Shown here one piece after another: positions 43,208 through 51,455 of a stretch of DNA of 64,000 nucleotides. The notes under the pieces are model-generated. The model was not told where the DNA came from and ran no database searches. It saw only the letters and a program-made list of their open reading frames with translations. The first letter of the stretch is position 1, and the number at the start of each line of letters is the position of its first letter. This stretch comes from Natronomonas aquatica (lineage in GTDB: Archaea; Halobacteriota; Halobacteria; Halobacteriales; Haloarculaceae), in assembly GCF_024449025.1 (NCBI RefSeq), contig NZ_JAHLKM010000010.1:1-64000 (forward strand), written 5' to 3'. The position numbers and the translations under genes were made by a program.

Positions 43208-46200
43208 GCAACCGCAGTTCGTCGACAACCGCGACGGCAATACCCTGTCGACAGCGATCAACGCCTATCTCTCGGATCTTGACGACACGCTCGCCAACGA
43301 CCCCGACCTGGACGTCGTTACGGGCTATTTCAACCCACGCGGGTACTTCTCGGTCTCCGACGGCCTCGAACACGTTGACCAGGTACGGCTCCTTGTCGGT
43401 GCACAGCCGAGTAACGAGGGCACGGAACGATGGCGACAGCCCGGAGATCCTCGAGACGAGGAGTACAACCAGAAACGAATCAACGAGTCGCTCCAGACGC
43501 TCGACCACAACCTCAAGCGTGACCGCGACCTGCTTGGATTCTCTCGCCAAGTCGACGACAATCTTCAGGAGCTGGTCGATTTCCTCCGCAGCGATCGTGT
43601 CGAGGTCCGTCGTCACGAGGATCGGTTCATCCACGGGAAGGCGTACCTGTTCTCGGACAATCAGGGCGTTCTCGCGGGGTCGTCTAACTTCACGGGCGCG
43701 GGGCTAAATTCGAATCTGGAGCTGAACATCGGTGCGTACAATCCTCACGTCACGGGTCAGGTTCAGGAGTGGTTCGACGACCTCTGGGCCGAAAGCGAGG
43801 AGTTCGATCTCGCCGCGCTGTACGAAGAACGGTTCGAACCCTACGACCCGTACCTCATCTATCTGCGCGTCCTGTACGAGCGATACGGCGAAGAACTGGA
43901 AGAGGAGAAGGAAGAGGAGGACGGCATCAACCTCACGAACTTCCAGCAGGACGCAGTGCGCCGCGCTAACGGGTTCCTCGAGAAACACGGCGGCGTCATC
44001 GTCGCTGATGAGGTCGGCCTCGGTAAGACATACATCGCTGGCGAGCTCCTCCGCCAGTACGTCAACAAGAATCGCCAGCGGGCGCTGGTTGTGGCACCAG
44101 CCTACCTTCGGGATGGGATGTGGACCCAGAAGGGTTCGGAGTGGGGTGTTCAGTTCGAAACGGTATCCTACGCTGAGCTCCGACGCGATCGGCAACTCGG
44201 CGGCGATCTGAACGTACTGAATCTTGACGTCGACGAGTACCAACTGGTCGTTATCGACGAAGCTCACGCATTCCGAAATCCCGGCACTCAGCAGTCACAC
44301 GCGCTCAGGACGCTCCTGCGTGGCAACCCACCAAAGGATGTCGTGATGCTCACGGCAACACCTGTTAACAACTCCCTGTGGGATCTCTACTATCTCCTTT
44401 ACTACTTCATCAAAAACGACGCGGCGTTTGCTAACGAGGGCATCCGATCACTTCGCGAGCGATTCAAGGCCGCCCAGTCGGAGGACCCGTCCGATCTGAG
44501 TCCGGACATGCTGTTCGACGTCCTTGACGAGACGACGGTTCGGAGAACTCGGCGGTTCATCAAGAACTACTATGAAAACGCCACGATGCCCGACGGGGAG
44601 GGTGGCTCTGTTCGGATTAACTTCCCCGATCCGAACCCGAAACGGGTTGATTACACGTTCTCTGATACCTTCGGCGACGCATACTTCGAGGACGTGTCCC
44701 GGGGACTGGCCGCTGGCGACCACGATGAAGCTGATCTGTCGCTGGCCCGGTATCGCCCGTCGTTTTACCTCGAAGGCGAAGAGGACGCATCAGAGCTCTC
44801 TCTCGTCGGACTGCTCCGCACGGGACTGCTCAAGCGGTTCGAATCGTCGAGCCGCGCCTTCGCCAATACGCTCCAGCGAATGGTGACACAGAACCGCGCT
44901 GCGGTTCAGCTTATGGAAGAAGGGTACTTCCCCGACCCTGATGCCATCGATGAGTGGGTAGAGATGGACAGCGATGCGGCATTTGATGAGACATTGGGTG
45001 ACGCCTCCGATGGCCACATCCCTCTCGGTGCTGTCGAAGCTGACCCAGACCGGTTGCGTGCAGATTTAGAAAACGATATCGCCATTCTCGAACGATGGCG
45101 GGAGGGCGCGGCCGCAGTTGAGCGCGAAGACGACGAGAAGCTCCACGCTCTACGAGATGCGCTTCAGGATGTTGTCTCAGAGGCGCGTAATGATGCGCAG
45201 TCGGGGGAAGTGGATGAAGAGAATGTTGAGTCGAGCTTCCGACGCAACCGGAAAGTGCTGCTGTTCTCGTACTACGAGGACACCGTCGATTGGATCTACG
45301 AGTACCTGGAAGATGTCGTTGCCGAAGACGACGAGCTCTCGTGTTACGAGGGGCGGATCGCGGCGGTCAGCGGCGATGGGTCGAAGTACGAGGTAACACG
45401 TGAGCAGGCGGTTCATGGTTTCGCACCGAACTCTGGTGACGCGCCGCCAGATGCGACGGACGAGTTCGATATCCTGATCTCGACTGACGTGCTCGCGCAG
45501 GGTGTCAATCTCCAAGAGGCCCGGACAGTGATCAACTACGATCTCCCATGGAATCCGATGCGAGTCGTCCAGCGGAACGGGCGTATCGATCGGGTCAACT
45601 CGCCGCACTCGAAGATATTCCCGATCACGTTCTTCCCAGAAGATCGGCTCGACGATCTCCTTGAGCTCGAACATCGTGTTCGACAGAAGCTCACGCAGGC
45701 CGCCCGATCAATCGGTGTTAGTGGCGGCGTCATCCCGGAGATGGAGACGCTGAACCAGAACTTCGCGGAGCGTGTCGAAGACATCGGGGCGATCCAAGAG
45801 GAAGACACGGAGTTCTACGAGGAAGGTGGTGGGACTGCGGCCGCCTACTCCGGAGAGGAGTACCGTCAAGAACTCCGGAAAGGGCTCGAGACACGGGAAG
45901 ATCAGGTTACCTCGCTTCCGTGGGCGGCGGGCTCGGGCTTCGTTGGCGACAACCCAGGTTACTTTTTCTGCGCACGGATTGGTGATGAGGTATTCATGCG
46001 GTTCCTCCCTGAAGGGATGGAGGAGGAGGACGAGATCGTTCAGGACACGCTCACGTGCTTGAAGCGAATCGAGTGTACCGAGGAGACAGAACGAACGCTC
46101 CCGGACACAATGCGCGATCGCGTGTACGATGCGTGGGAGACAGCCCGCTCAGATATCTACTCCCAGTGGCAAGAGCAGACTGACCCGCTGAACGTCCAGC

Positions 46201-46562
46201 CTGACATCCGGAAGCTGTTTCGTGAAGTCGGCGAGCACTTGCGGGAGAACTGGCCGGACGACATGACACAAGACAGGCTTCAGGAGACGGTTGAAGCCGT
46301 TGAGGCTCCGTGGGGCCGGCGGTATGAACGCGAGCTCCGCGAAATATACGAGAACGAGGGCCTCGGTCCGGTTGAGAAGTCCCGACAGTTGGTCGAGAAA
46401 GTCGATGATCTCGGTCTTCAGCCGTTTGAAGCCCCAGACCCACTTTCGCCGATTCAGGAAGACGAGGTCAAGCTCATTTGCTGGATGGTTGTCACTCCCG
46501 AAGAAAACGAGAGTGAGGATGACCGACCGCAGCTGATGAGTCAGGTGACGTTCGGAACGTAG
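43200..46562 (+). CDS. phospholipase D-SNF2-type helicase fusion
   Basis: A 1120-residue protein, start MTEQPQFVDNRDGNTLS, coupled to the methyltransferase by an 8-base overlap (an open frame from 43146 is an artefact of that overlap). Residues about 20-180 form a phospholipase D nuclease-type domain: FIHGKAYLFSDNQGVLAGSS, with His145, Lys147 and Asp153 of one HKD motif. Residues about 255-830 are an SF2/SNF2 helicase: VADEVGLGKTYIAGELL, VVIDEAHAFRN, LTATPVNNS, and motif VI VVQRNGRIDR. The C-terminal 290 residues are unassigned. A DNA translocase/nuclease acting on unmethylated DNA is inferred. Confidence 0.87.
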   Translation: MTEQPQFVDNRDGNTLSTAINAYLSDLDDTLANDPDLDVVTGYFNPRGYFSVSDGLEHVDQVRLLVGAQPSNEGTERWRQPGDPRDEEYNQKRINESLQTLDHNLKRDRDLLGFSRQVDDNLQELVDFLRSDRVEVRRHEDRFIHGKAYLFSDNQGVLAGSSNFTGAGLNSNLELNIGAYNPHVTGQVQEWFDDLWAESEEFDLAALYEERFEPYDPYLIYLRVLYERYGEELEEEKEEEDGINLTNFQQDAVRRANGFLEKHGGVIVADEVGLGKTYIAGELLRQYVNKNRQRALVVAPAYLRDGMWTQKGSEWGVQFETVSYAELRRDRQLGGDLNVLNLDVDEYQLVVIDEAHAFRNPGTQQSHALRTLLRGNPPKDVVMLTATPVNNSLWDLYYLLYYFIKNDAAFANEGIRSLRERFKAAQSEDPSDLSPDMLFDVLDETTVRRTRRFIKNYYENATMPDGEGGSVRINFPDPNPKRVDYTFSDTFGDAYFEDVSRGLAAGDHDEADLSLARYRPSFYLEGEEDASELSLVGLLRTGLLKRFESSSRAFANTLQRMVTQNRAAVQLMEEGYFPDPDAIDEWVEMDSDAAFDETLGDASDGHIPLGAVEADPDRLRADLENDIAILERWREGAAAVEREDDEKLHALRDALQDVVSEARNDAQSGEVDEENVESSFRRNRKVLLFSYYEDTVDWIYEYLEDVVAEDDELSCYEGRIAAVSGDGSKYEVTREQAVHGFAPNSGDAPPDATDEFDILISTDVLAQGVNLQEARTVINYDLPWNPMRVVQRNGRIDRVNSPHSKIFPITFFPEDRLDDLLELEHRVRQKLTQAARSIGVSGGVIPEMETLNQNFAERVEDIGAIQEEDTEFYEEGGGTAAAYSGEEYRQELRKGLETREDQVTSLPWAAGSGFVGDNPGYFFCARIGDEVFMRFLPEGMEEEDEIVQDTLTCLKRIECTEETERTLPDTMRDRVYDAWETARSDIYSQWQEQTDPLNVQPDIRKLFREVGEHLRENWPDDMTQDRLQETVEAVEAPWGRRYERELREIYENEGLGPVEKSRQLVEKVDDLGLQPFEAPDPLSPIQEDEVKLICWMVVTPEENESEDDRPQLMSQVTFGT

Positions 46563-46623
46563 ACCTTGGGTGCTACTCGAATTAGGCGGGAGAATTATTT
46601 CCTTTCCTGGTGAATGGTAGCGT

Positions 46624-46890
46624 ATGCCATCAGATCTGATCGAGTACGATGAGGATCATCGACGAGATGACCCGGGGCCTGACCGGCAAGGAGCATTCAA
46701 ACGTGGGTGGGGTGCCGCAGTGAAAGGCGATGATGAGTCCTCACGATACAACGATGATCCAGAGTTAACCAATCTTACATGGGACAACTTGGGGTATCGG
46801 CTCGGACGCCTATTCGGCCCTACCTCAAAGGAACGGCAACAAGAGCTATTCGAGTGGTGTGTTGCCCAGCAGGAGGAAGATACCGAGTAG
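46624..46890 (+). CDS. small acidic protein following the helicase, function unknown
   Basis: An 88-residue protein 61 bases after the helicase stop on the same strand. The N-terminal half is polar and charged; the C-terminal half has TWDNLGYRLGRLFGPTSKER and ends in EWCVAQQEEDTE. There is no known motif. Position suggests a third component of the methyltransferase-helicase module or an associated regulator. Confidence 0.6.
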   Translation: MPSDLIEYDEDHRRDDPGPDRQGAFKRGWGAAVKGDDESSRYNDDPELTNLTWDNLGYRLGRLFGPTSKERQQELFEWCVAQQEEDTE

Positions 46891-47062
46891 AGCGGAAATC
46901 GATCCGGCTCTATGAGTAGTGAAACCGATAAACGGAAGACCGAACCCATGCCACCACGGATGCCGGCCCGGGCTGCGATCAGTTCAAGAAACTTCCTCTA
47001 CCATTTTGATCCCCCGACTACCATCAGCCGGTATCACGTCCAGCGGAGTCCGGTATCCTTTC

Positions 47063-47182
47063 TCAATTCTCTTCGACGTACTCACGCGCATTGCTGAAGA
47101 ACGTCGACGGCATATAGAGGTCAGCAGGTTCTGCGGCTTGTTCGCGTTTGCTCCCCGTACAACTTACGGGCCCGATCTCCAC
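47063..47182 (-). pseudogene. fragment of a DUF6884-like protein
   Basis: From GTG 47182 to TGA 47063 the minus strand reads VEIGPVSCTGSKREQAAEPA followed by DLYMPSTFFSNAREYVEEN. This matches the N-terminus of DUF6884-type proteins (V-S-C-x-x-S-K-R ... L-Y-x-x-S-x-x-F-x-x-A-R-x-Y). The family is normally over 130 residues, and nothing recognisable continues after the stop in any frame, so it is probably a remnant. TTTTATATT at 47196-47204 looks like its old promoter. Confidence 0.4.
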
Positions 47183-47268
47183 ACCTGATGGTTCGAATAT
47201 AAAATAACTAATCAGTGAGATGTTGGTTAACATCAACTATTTAACCCGAGTGAGCATCAGGTTCATTA

Positions 47269-48258
47269 ATGAGTCGCTGGGTTCCTTGGAGTAATCGCAA
47301 CTCCGAAGTTGAGCAACGTATCCATCAAGAGTTTACTGATACAGCGGCGAATCGCATCTCTTTCTCATTGAATCAGATTGCAACAAGAGCAGAGATTGCT
47401 GATGCATATACCGAGTACAGAACCGAAGTTGGAAAACACGCCAACTACTTTGAAACGGCAAACACGAGCCCTGCAAAACAATCACTTGATAAGTTTATTT
47501 CAACAGAAGGCCACGATGATGTTCTTACTCTGATAGAAATATTAATCAATGAGCTGTGGGAGGAGTCTACGTTATCTGGCGAAAACCATCCCATTGAAGA
47601 ACTTCTTGATATTGATCACAAATTAAGACGTATTCTTGTTGAAGAAGGTATCTTACTACGGATACGCCCAGAAAAGAACGAAATAGAAACCTTTGCTGAG
47701 GCCCTCGGTAAGTATCGAGAAGCAAAGAACAGTAGCGGTTACAGTTCACGACATAGCAGCACTCCGTCTCGACCTGAGAAGCCATTTAATATCCATTTTG
47801 AAACGTTAGCTGATAAATCCGTAATCGAATCAGATCAGCAGCTTCGGGCGTTAGGAAAAAAAGGGAGGTGGGAAGAGGAAGTCAGCCCATATAATGAAGC
47901 ATGGACTCAGTATCAAGATGAGCAGTTCTCGTATCTTATAGCTGAAAAGCTATACAATAGTCTTGAAGCAGTTTTGATCAAAATCTGCGTTGAAGAGCGT
48001 GGCTGGAATAACGAAGGTGATGGTGTGAGTGCTTATCTAAATTCCATTAAGGACAACGGGTTGTTTGACCCTAATGAGGCAATGTTTGCTGAGTGGGAAC
48101 AAGTCATCAACGGGCTCCAAATTGGTGTCCAGCGAACAGGTGGAGATAGAAAGCGACACGAAACCTTTGACCAAGATTATTCTATACTCTTGCTCCATCA
48201 GGTGGGAGCATTCCTTACCTTCGTTATAAACAGATACGAAGATCAGTATCCCAACTAA
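47269..48258 (+). CDS. Abi_C-like protein (putative abortive-infection/HEPN type)
   Basis: A 329-residue protein with low GC. The first 175 residues are mainly helical, without a known motif, followed by a Ser-rich linker (about 150-165). The C-terminal 130 residues resemble the Abi_C/HEPN-like region: YLIAEKLYNSLEAVLIKICVEE in part, SYLNSIKDNG-type segment, and GLQIGVQRTGGDRKRHETFD where Arg and His could be the HEPN-like catalytic pair, then a hydrophobic helix. Such proteins are often defence effectors. It stands alone with its own AT-rich upstream region. Confidence 0.55.
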   Translation: MSRWVPWSNRNSEVEQRIHQEFTDTAANRISFSLNQIATRAEIADAYTEYRTEVGKHANYFETANTSPAKQSLDKFISTEGHDDVLTLIEILINELWEESTLSGENHPIEELLDIDHKLRRILVEEGILLRIRPEKNEIETFAEALGKYREAKNSSGYSSRHSSTPSRPEKPFNIHFETLADKSVIESDQQLRALGKKGRWEEEVSPYNEAWTQYQDEQFSYLIAEKLYNSLEAVLIKICVEERGWNNEGDGVSAYLNSIKDNGLFDPNEAMFAEWEQVINGLQIGVQRTGGDRKRHETFDQDYSILLLHQVGAFLTFVINRYEDQYPN

Positions 48259-48750
48259 ATCACTTAGTTCGTTCTGTTTCACATTCCAATAGTAGAGGAG
48301 GTTCTATTAATCGGACAGATGTATGCCAACCAAGTCGGCAACCTGAGTTTCTACCGCTTCGAGAGGTGTATCTCGGTTTTATTTCCCATCAATATATTAT
48401 TATTTATGGCCTCCAGCGTGAGTTGGCATACGCTCCTGCATAAACTCGATGTCCTCCTCAAAGAACCGACACTAATCACGCCCCTTGTCGCACAAGTGGT
48501 TTCGGATCAACGACGCAGGCTCAGAGTAGTATTATCGGAAGACCGAGGAGGTGCCACTCACAAACGGTTGGCCGGCACTCACAGTCTGTGTCTGAACTAC
48601 CCCCTCTATTATCTCGCACGTACGTACCTATTTGCCAGTACGTACGGCCGCAGTCTCTTGATTTTCAAGATCATTTATATGCTCCAAAGAGACGACTATA
48701 TTGATGATTAAGAGCAACCGACAGTTACCCCTCGCATCGACTCTAAGTAT
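48259..48750. other. intergenic region with a 9-bp palindrome
   Basis: I see no supportable gene in 492 bases; a 130-codon frame (48319-48711) has no family features. CGTACGTAC at 48619-48627 and GTACGTACG at 48638-48646 are exact inverted repeats 10 bases apart. CATTTATATG at 48673-48682 is a good TATA element for the gene at 48751. Confidence 0.4.
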
Positions 48751-49284
48751 GTGGTAGTGTCGCAGATAGTATCGATCCCACCTCGACAAGTAAGATGGGC
48801 GAGACGCCACGCAGAGGCGCGTAACGAGTTCTACGAGGATGAAACGGATTGGAATGATACCCGAGAGGGGAATCCGATAGAAGACAACTTCGTCGGGATC
48901 ATGGGTGAACTCGGATTCGCCATCTACTATGATTTACAGGTAGACGCGAACATCTTTGAAATCTCGGATGGGGGTTCAGATTTCACTGTGCAGGTCAACA
49001 ATGAAGTACGTGAGGTGGACGTGAAGACTCGACGAAAGTATCCTGATCGGCTCTGGGTCAAAGAACACGCGCTTGATGCGGACTATTATGTCTTGGCGTA
49101 TATCGACCGTCCGGACGATCCGGAGACACTTGTGGGATGGCGCGTTGAATTATTCGGCGGTGCATCAAGAGATAAATTGCAGGATGCGACACGCGTTGAG
49201 TCTGACTACGGGTTTTGGAACCGCTCTATTTTTATTGAGGATCTTGACGCACTTCCTGATCCAGAGTCGATCACCTTGGGTTAG
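48751..49284 (+). CDS. PD-(D/E)XK-fold nuclease-like protein
   Basis: A 177-residue protein with a GTG start (no nearer ATG in frame). The restriction-enzyme-like core is visible: FVGIMGELGFAIYYDL (Glu53), GGSDFTVQVNN (Asp77), REVDVKTRRKYPDRLWV (Asp90 and Lys92), then DADYYVLAYIDRP. This gives E-D-(D)xK spacing typical of PD-(D/E)XK enzymes. The N-terminus has a basic helix (RWARRHAEAR). It is the last gene before attR. Likely a nuclease; target unknown. Confidence 0.68.
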   Translation: MVVSQIVSIPPRQVRWARRHAEARNEFYEDETDWNDTREGNPIEDNFVGIMGELGFAIYYDLQVDANIFEISDGGSDFTVQVNNEVREVDVKTRRKYPDRLWVKEHALDADYYVLAYIDRPDDPETLVGWRVELFGGASRDKLQDATRVESDYGFWNRSIFIEDLDALPDPESITLG

Positions 49285-49407
49285 TATCGCGTAGTCCTGT
49301 TCGGTAGGTAGTTATATAAAGAAAGCCGCTGAAATACGGATGTTAGCTACGATTAAGAAGCAAGAATAGCCGCTAACCGGCTCAAACGCCGGTTTAGGTG
49401 CGTTTGT

Positions 49408-49461
49408 GCTTAGGACGCTATCCCGTAGGGGTCCGCCGGTTCGAATCCGGTCCCGCGCACT
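49408..49461 (+). repeat. attR: tRNA-Leu 3' half copy
   Basis: The 54-bp sequence is identical to 27355-27408 but for A at 49420. It lacks the tRNA 5' half, so it is not a functional tRNA. Only the tRNA-derived part is shared; the bases on each side differ from those at attL, which marks the crossover limits. Confidence 0.92.
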
Positions 49462-49570
49462 GAACGGAAGACGACGAGCGTAGCGAATCGTCTGAAGCGA
49501 GAGAGCAGAACCGATTCGAACCCTGCAAGGAACGCGCAGCGAACGGCTGTGAGCGAGCATTTCTTGTTTC

Positions 49571-49592
49571 GGTTCGAATCCGGTCCCGCGCA
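49571..49592 (+). repeat. third partial attachment repeat
   Basis: GGTTCGAATCCGGTCCCGCG plus CA repeats the T-arm and acceptor end of tRNA-Leu once more, 110 bp beyond attR. It probably marks an older integration or the original chromosomal end of the tRNA gene. Confidence 0.7.
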
Positions 49593-49660
49593 TGAGCGAC
49601 CGAAGAGATCGTAACCGTTAGCGAACGAGTAGGTTCAAAACGCCCGGAGCGTCCGGGCAG

Positions 49661-51310
49661 TCAGTCGTCGTCGGGTGCGGCTTCCTCGGGGACGGATCCC
49701 TCGAGCAGCGACTCGTCGGTGTACTCTTTGCGAATGTCTTTCTTGGAGAACTTCCCGGTCGCGGTCTTCGGGATCTCGTCGATGTACTCGATGGCGTCCG
49801 GCAGCCACCACTTGGGGTAGTCCTCTCGCAACAGGTCCATGATTTCCTCGTCGAGCCGTCCGGTGTCAGTTCCCCCGGTCGGGACGACGAACGCGACCGG
49901 CCGTTCCTGCCACCGTTCGTGGGGAACGCCGACGACGGCGGCCTCCGAGACGTCCTCGTGGGCCATGATCGCGTTCTCTAGCTCGACCGAGGAGATCCAC
50001 TCGCCGCCGGATTTGATAACGTCCTTCGCGCGGTCGACGATCTTGATGTAGCCCTCCTCGTCGACGGTGACGACGTCGCCGGTCTTCAGCCAGCCGTCCT
50101 CGAAGTCCTCCTCGTTGGCGTCGGGGCGCTTGAAGTACTCCTGGGTGACCGACGGCCCCCTGACCCAGAGTTCGCCGAAGTCTTCGCCGTTCCATTCGAC
50201 CTCCTCGCCGCTCTCGTCGATGACCCGCATCTCGAGGCTGGGGATGAGCATCCCCTGTTTGGCCCGGTGATCGAGCTGTGTCTCGTAGTCTTCGTCATCG
50301 AGGGTGTACTTGAGCTGTGCGGTCGTGCCGAGCGGCGACATCTCGGTCATTCCCCACGCGTGGAGGAGTTCGACGCCGCGGTCGTCGAACCACTCGATCA
50401 TCGATCTCGGGGCCGCCGAGCCGCCGACGACGACCGTATCGAGCGCCGAGAGGTCGAGTTCGTTGTCCTCGGCGTACTCCATCAGTCCGAGCCAGACGGT
50501 GGGGACGCCGGCGGTGATCGTCACGCCCTCGTTCTCGATGAGTCCCGCGAGGTCCTCCGGATCCGGAGAGGGACCGGGATAGACGTGTTTCGCGGCCGCG
50601 GCCGTCGCGGTGAATGGAAACCCCCAGGCGTTGACGTGGAACATCGGCACGACGGGCATGATGACGTCGTCGTCCTCCATCGGGATCCCCTGTGGCGTCA
50701 GCGTCATCATCGTGTGGCTCCACAGCATCTGCTGGGTGTACTCGACGCCCTTCGGGTTGCCGGTCGTTCCCGAGGTGTAACACATCCCCGCGGGCTGGTC
50801 CTCGTCGAGATCCGGCCACTCGTAGTCCGCCGAGTGCCCCTCGAGGAACGTCTCGTAGGGCGTCGCCTCGAGTTCCTCCGACCCCTCCTCGCCCATGACG
50901 ACGAAGTCGACACCCTCGAACTCGGGGGCTTCGGCGGCCGCACCGGCGAGTTTCGGCGCCAGCGACTGGTCGACGAAGATCAACTCGTCGTCGGCGTTGT
51001 CGACGATGTACTGGATGTGTTCGTCGGGGAGAAGCGGATTGATCGTATGCAGTTGAGCGCCCATCGAAGGGACAGAAAAGTACGTCTCGAAGTGGCGGTG
51101 GTGGTTCCAGCAGAACGTCCCGACGCGGTCGCCCTCATCGATGCCGTACTCCTCTAAGGCGTTTGCCAGCATCGCCGTCCTGTCGTCGTACTCGCTGTAC
51201 GTGTAGCGCTCTATCCCACGGTGGGTCCGGGAGACGATCTCCCGATCAGGATAGAGGTTCGATGCACGCCACAGAAACGGTCGCAACGTCTGGTCGGTTC
51301 CGCCTGACAT
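49661..51310 (-). CDS. fatty-acyl-CoA synthetase (AMP-forming, AlkK type)
   Basis: A 549-residue ANL-superfamily ligase activating a carboxylic acid to its CoA thioester through an acyl-adenylate. It has the AMP-binding loop CYTSGTTGNPKGVEYTQ (near residue 177), HAWGMTEMSPLG, TGDVVTVDEEGYIKIVDRAK, DVIKSGGEWISS and the catalytic Lys in KTATGKFSKKDIRKE (near 515). The sequence resembles medium/long-chain AlkK-like enzymes, but the substrate is uncertain. It is the first core gene after the element and is transcribed towards it. Confidence 0.9.
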   Translation of the reverse strand: MSGGTDQTLRPFLWRASNLYPDREIVSRTHRGIERYTYSEYDDRTAMLANALEEYGIDEGDRVGTFCWNHHRHFETYFSVPSMGAQLHTINPLLPDEHIQYIVDNADDELIFVDQSLAPKLAGAAAEAPEFEGVDFVVMGEEGSEELEATPYETFLEGHSADYEWPDLDEDQPAGMCYTSGTTGNPKGVEYTQQMLWSHTMMTLTPQGIPMEDDDVIMPVVPMFHVNAWGFPFTATAAAAKHVYPGPSPDPEDLAGLIENEGVTITAGVPTVWLGLMEYAEDNELDLSALDTVVVGGSAAPRSMIEWFDDRGVELLHAWGMTEMSPLGTTAQLKYTLDDEDYETQLDHRAKQGMLIPSLEMRVIDESGEEVEWNGEDFGELWVRGPSVTQEYFKRPDANEEDFEDGWLKTGDVVTVDEEGYIKIVDRAKDVIKSGGEWISSVELENAIMAHEDVSEAAVVGVPHERWQERPVAFVVPTGGTDTGRLDEEIMDLLREDYPKWWLPDAIEYIDEIPKTATGKFSKKDIRKEYTDESLLEGSVPEEAAPDDD

Positions 51311-51455
51311 ATCGCTCCTCTACGATTGGTCGTAACTTCATTCTTTACAATGCGAAATAAGTAGCGCCCGGGTCGGCCGATTCCATGCGATGTCAGGGAA
51401 TCCGAGCCGAACCGACGGGAAACGCCCTTCGGCGAGTGAGAGACAGTCCGGCCGG

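Larger units (their letters stand above)
27355..49461. mobile_element. integrated element in tRNA-Leu(UAG), about 22 kb
   Basis: The segment is bounded by a 54-bp direct repeat of the tRNA 3' half (27355-27408 and 49408-49461). An intact tyrosine integrase starts 42 bases after the tRNA and reads away from it. The interior is visibly richer in A and T than either flank, has many small unrecognised genes, and contains a helicase/ribbon-helix-helix replication-like module plus nuclease and methyltransferase cargo. No capsid, portal or terminase genes are recognised, so an integrative plasmid or mobile genomic island is more likely than a tailed provirus. Confidence 0.88.
49285..49660. other. 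right junction of the element with attR and a second tRNA 3' remnant
   Basis: No gene is present in these 376 bases. They hold attR (49408-49461) and, 110 bases further on, another partial copy of the tRNA-Leu end (49571-49592). A minus-strand 93-codon frame here is the familiar false ORF produced by the antisense of tRNA 3' ends. Confidence 0.6.

Noticed and set aside
39083-46562. Assignment as a standard BREX or DISARM system
   Set aside because: No BrxC/PglY ATPase, PglZ, Lon-like, DUF1998 DrmB or DrmA genes are in the window, so only a distant relationship can be claimed.
46912-47097. 61-codon plus-strand frame after the methyltransferase-helicase module
   Set aside because: No motif and it overlaps the minus-strand DUF6884-like remnant, which explains the sequence better.
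30340-48568. 18-bp near-repeat GTGCCACTCACAA(G/A)CGGT at 30340-30357 and 48551-48568
   Set aside because: A single 17/18 match in 22 kb could arise by chance and neither copy has supporting structure.
48319-48711. 130-codon open frame before the PD-(D/E)XK gene
   Set aside because: No family features, composition unlike neighbours, and it runs through the palindrome and TATA box of the following gene.
27355-49461. CRISPR array or Cas genes in the element
   Set aside because: No regularly spaced repeats and no Cas-like proteins were found on either strand.
49312-49593. Open frame reading RDRIRTGGPL on the minus strand at the att repeats
   Set aside because: This is the well-known false protein made by the antisense of tRNA 3' ends; it lies over the two attachment repeats and has no other support.
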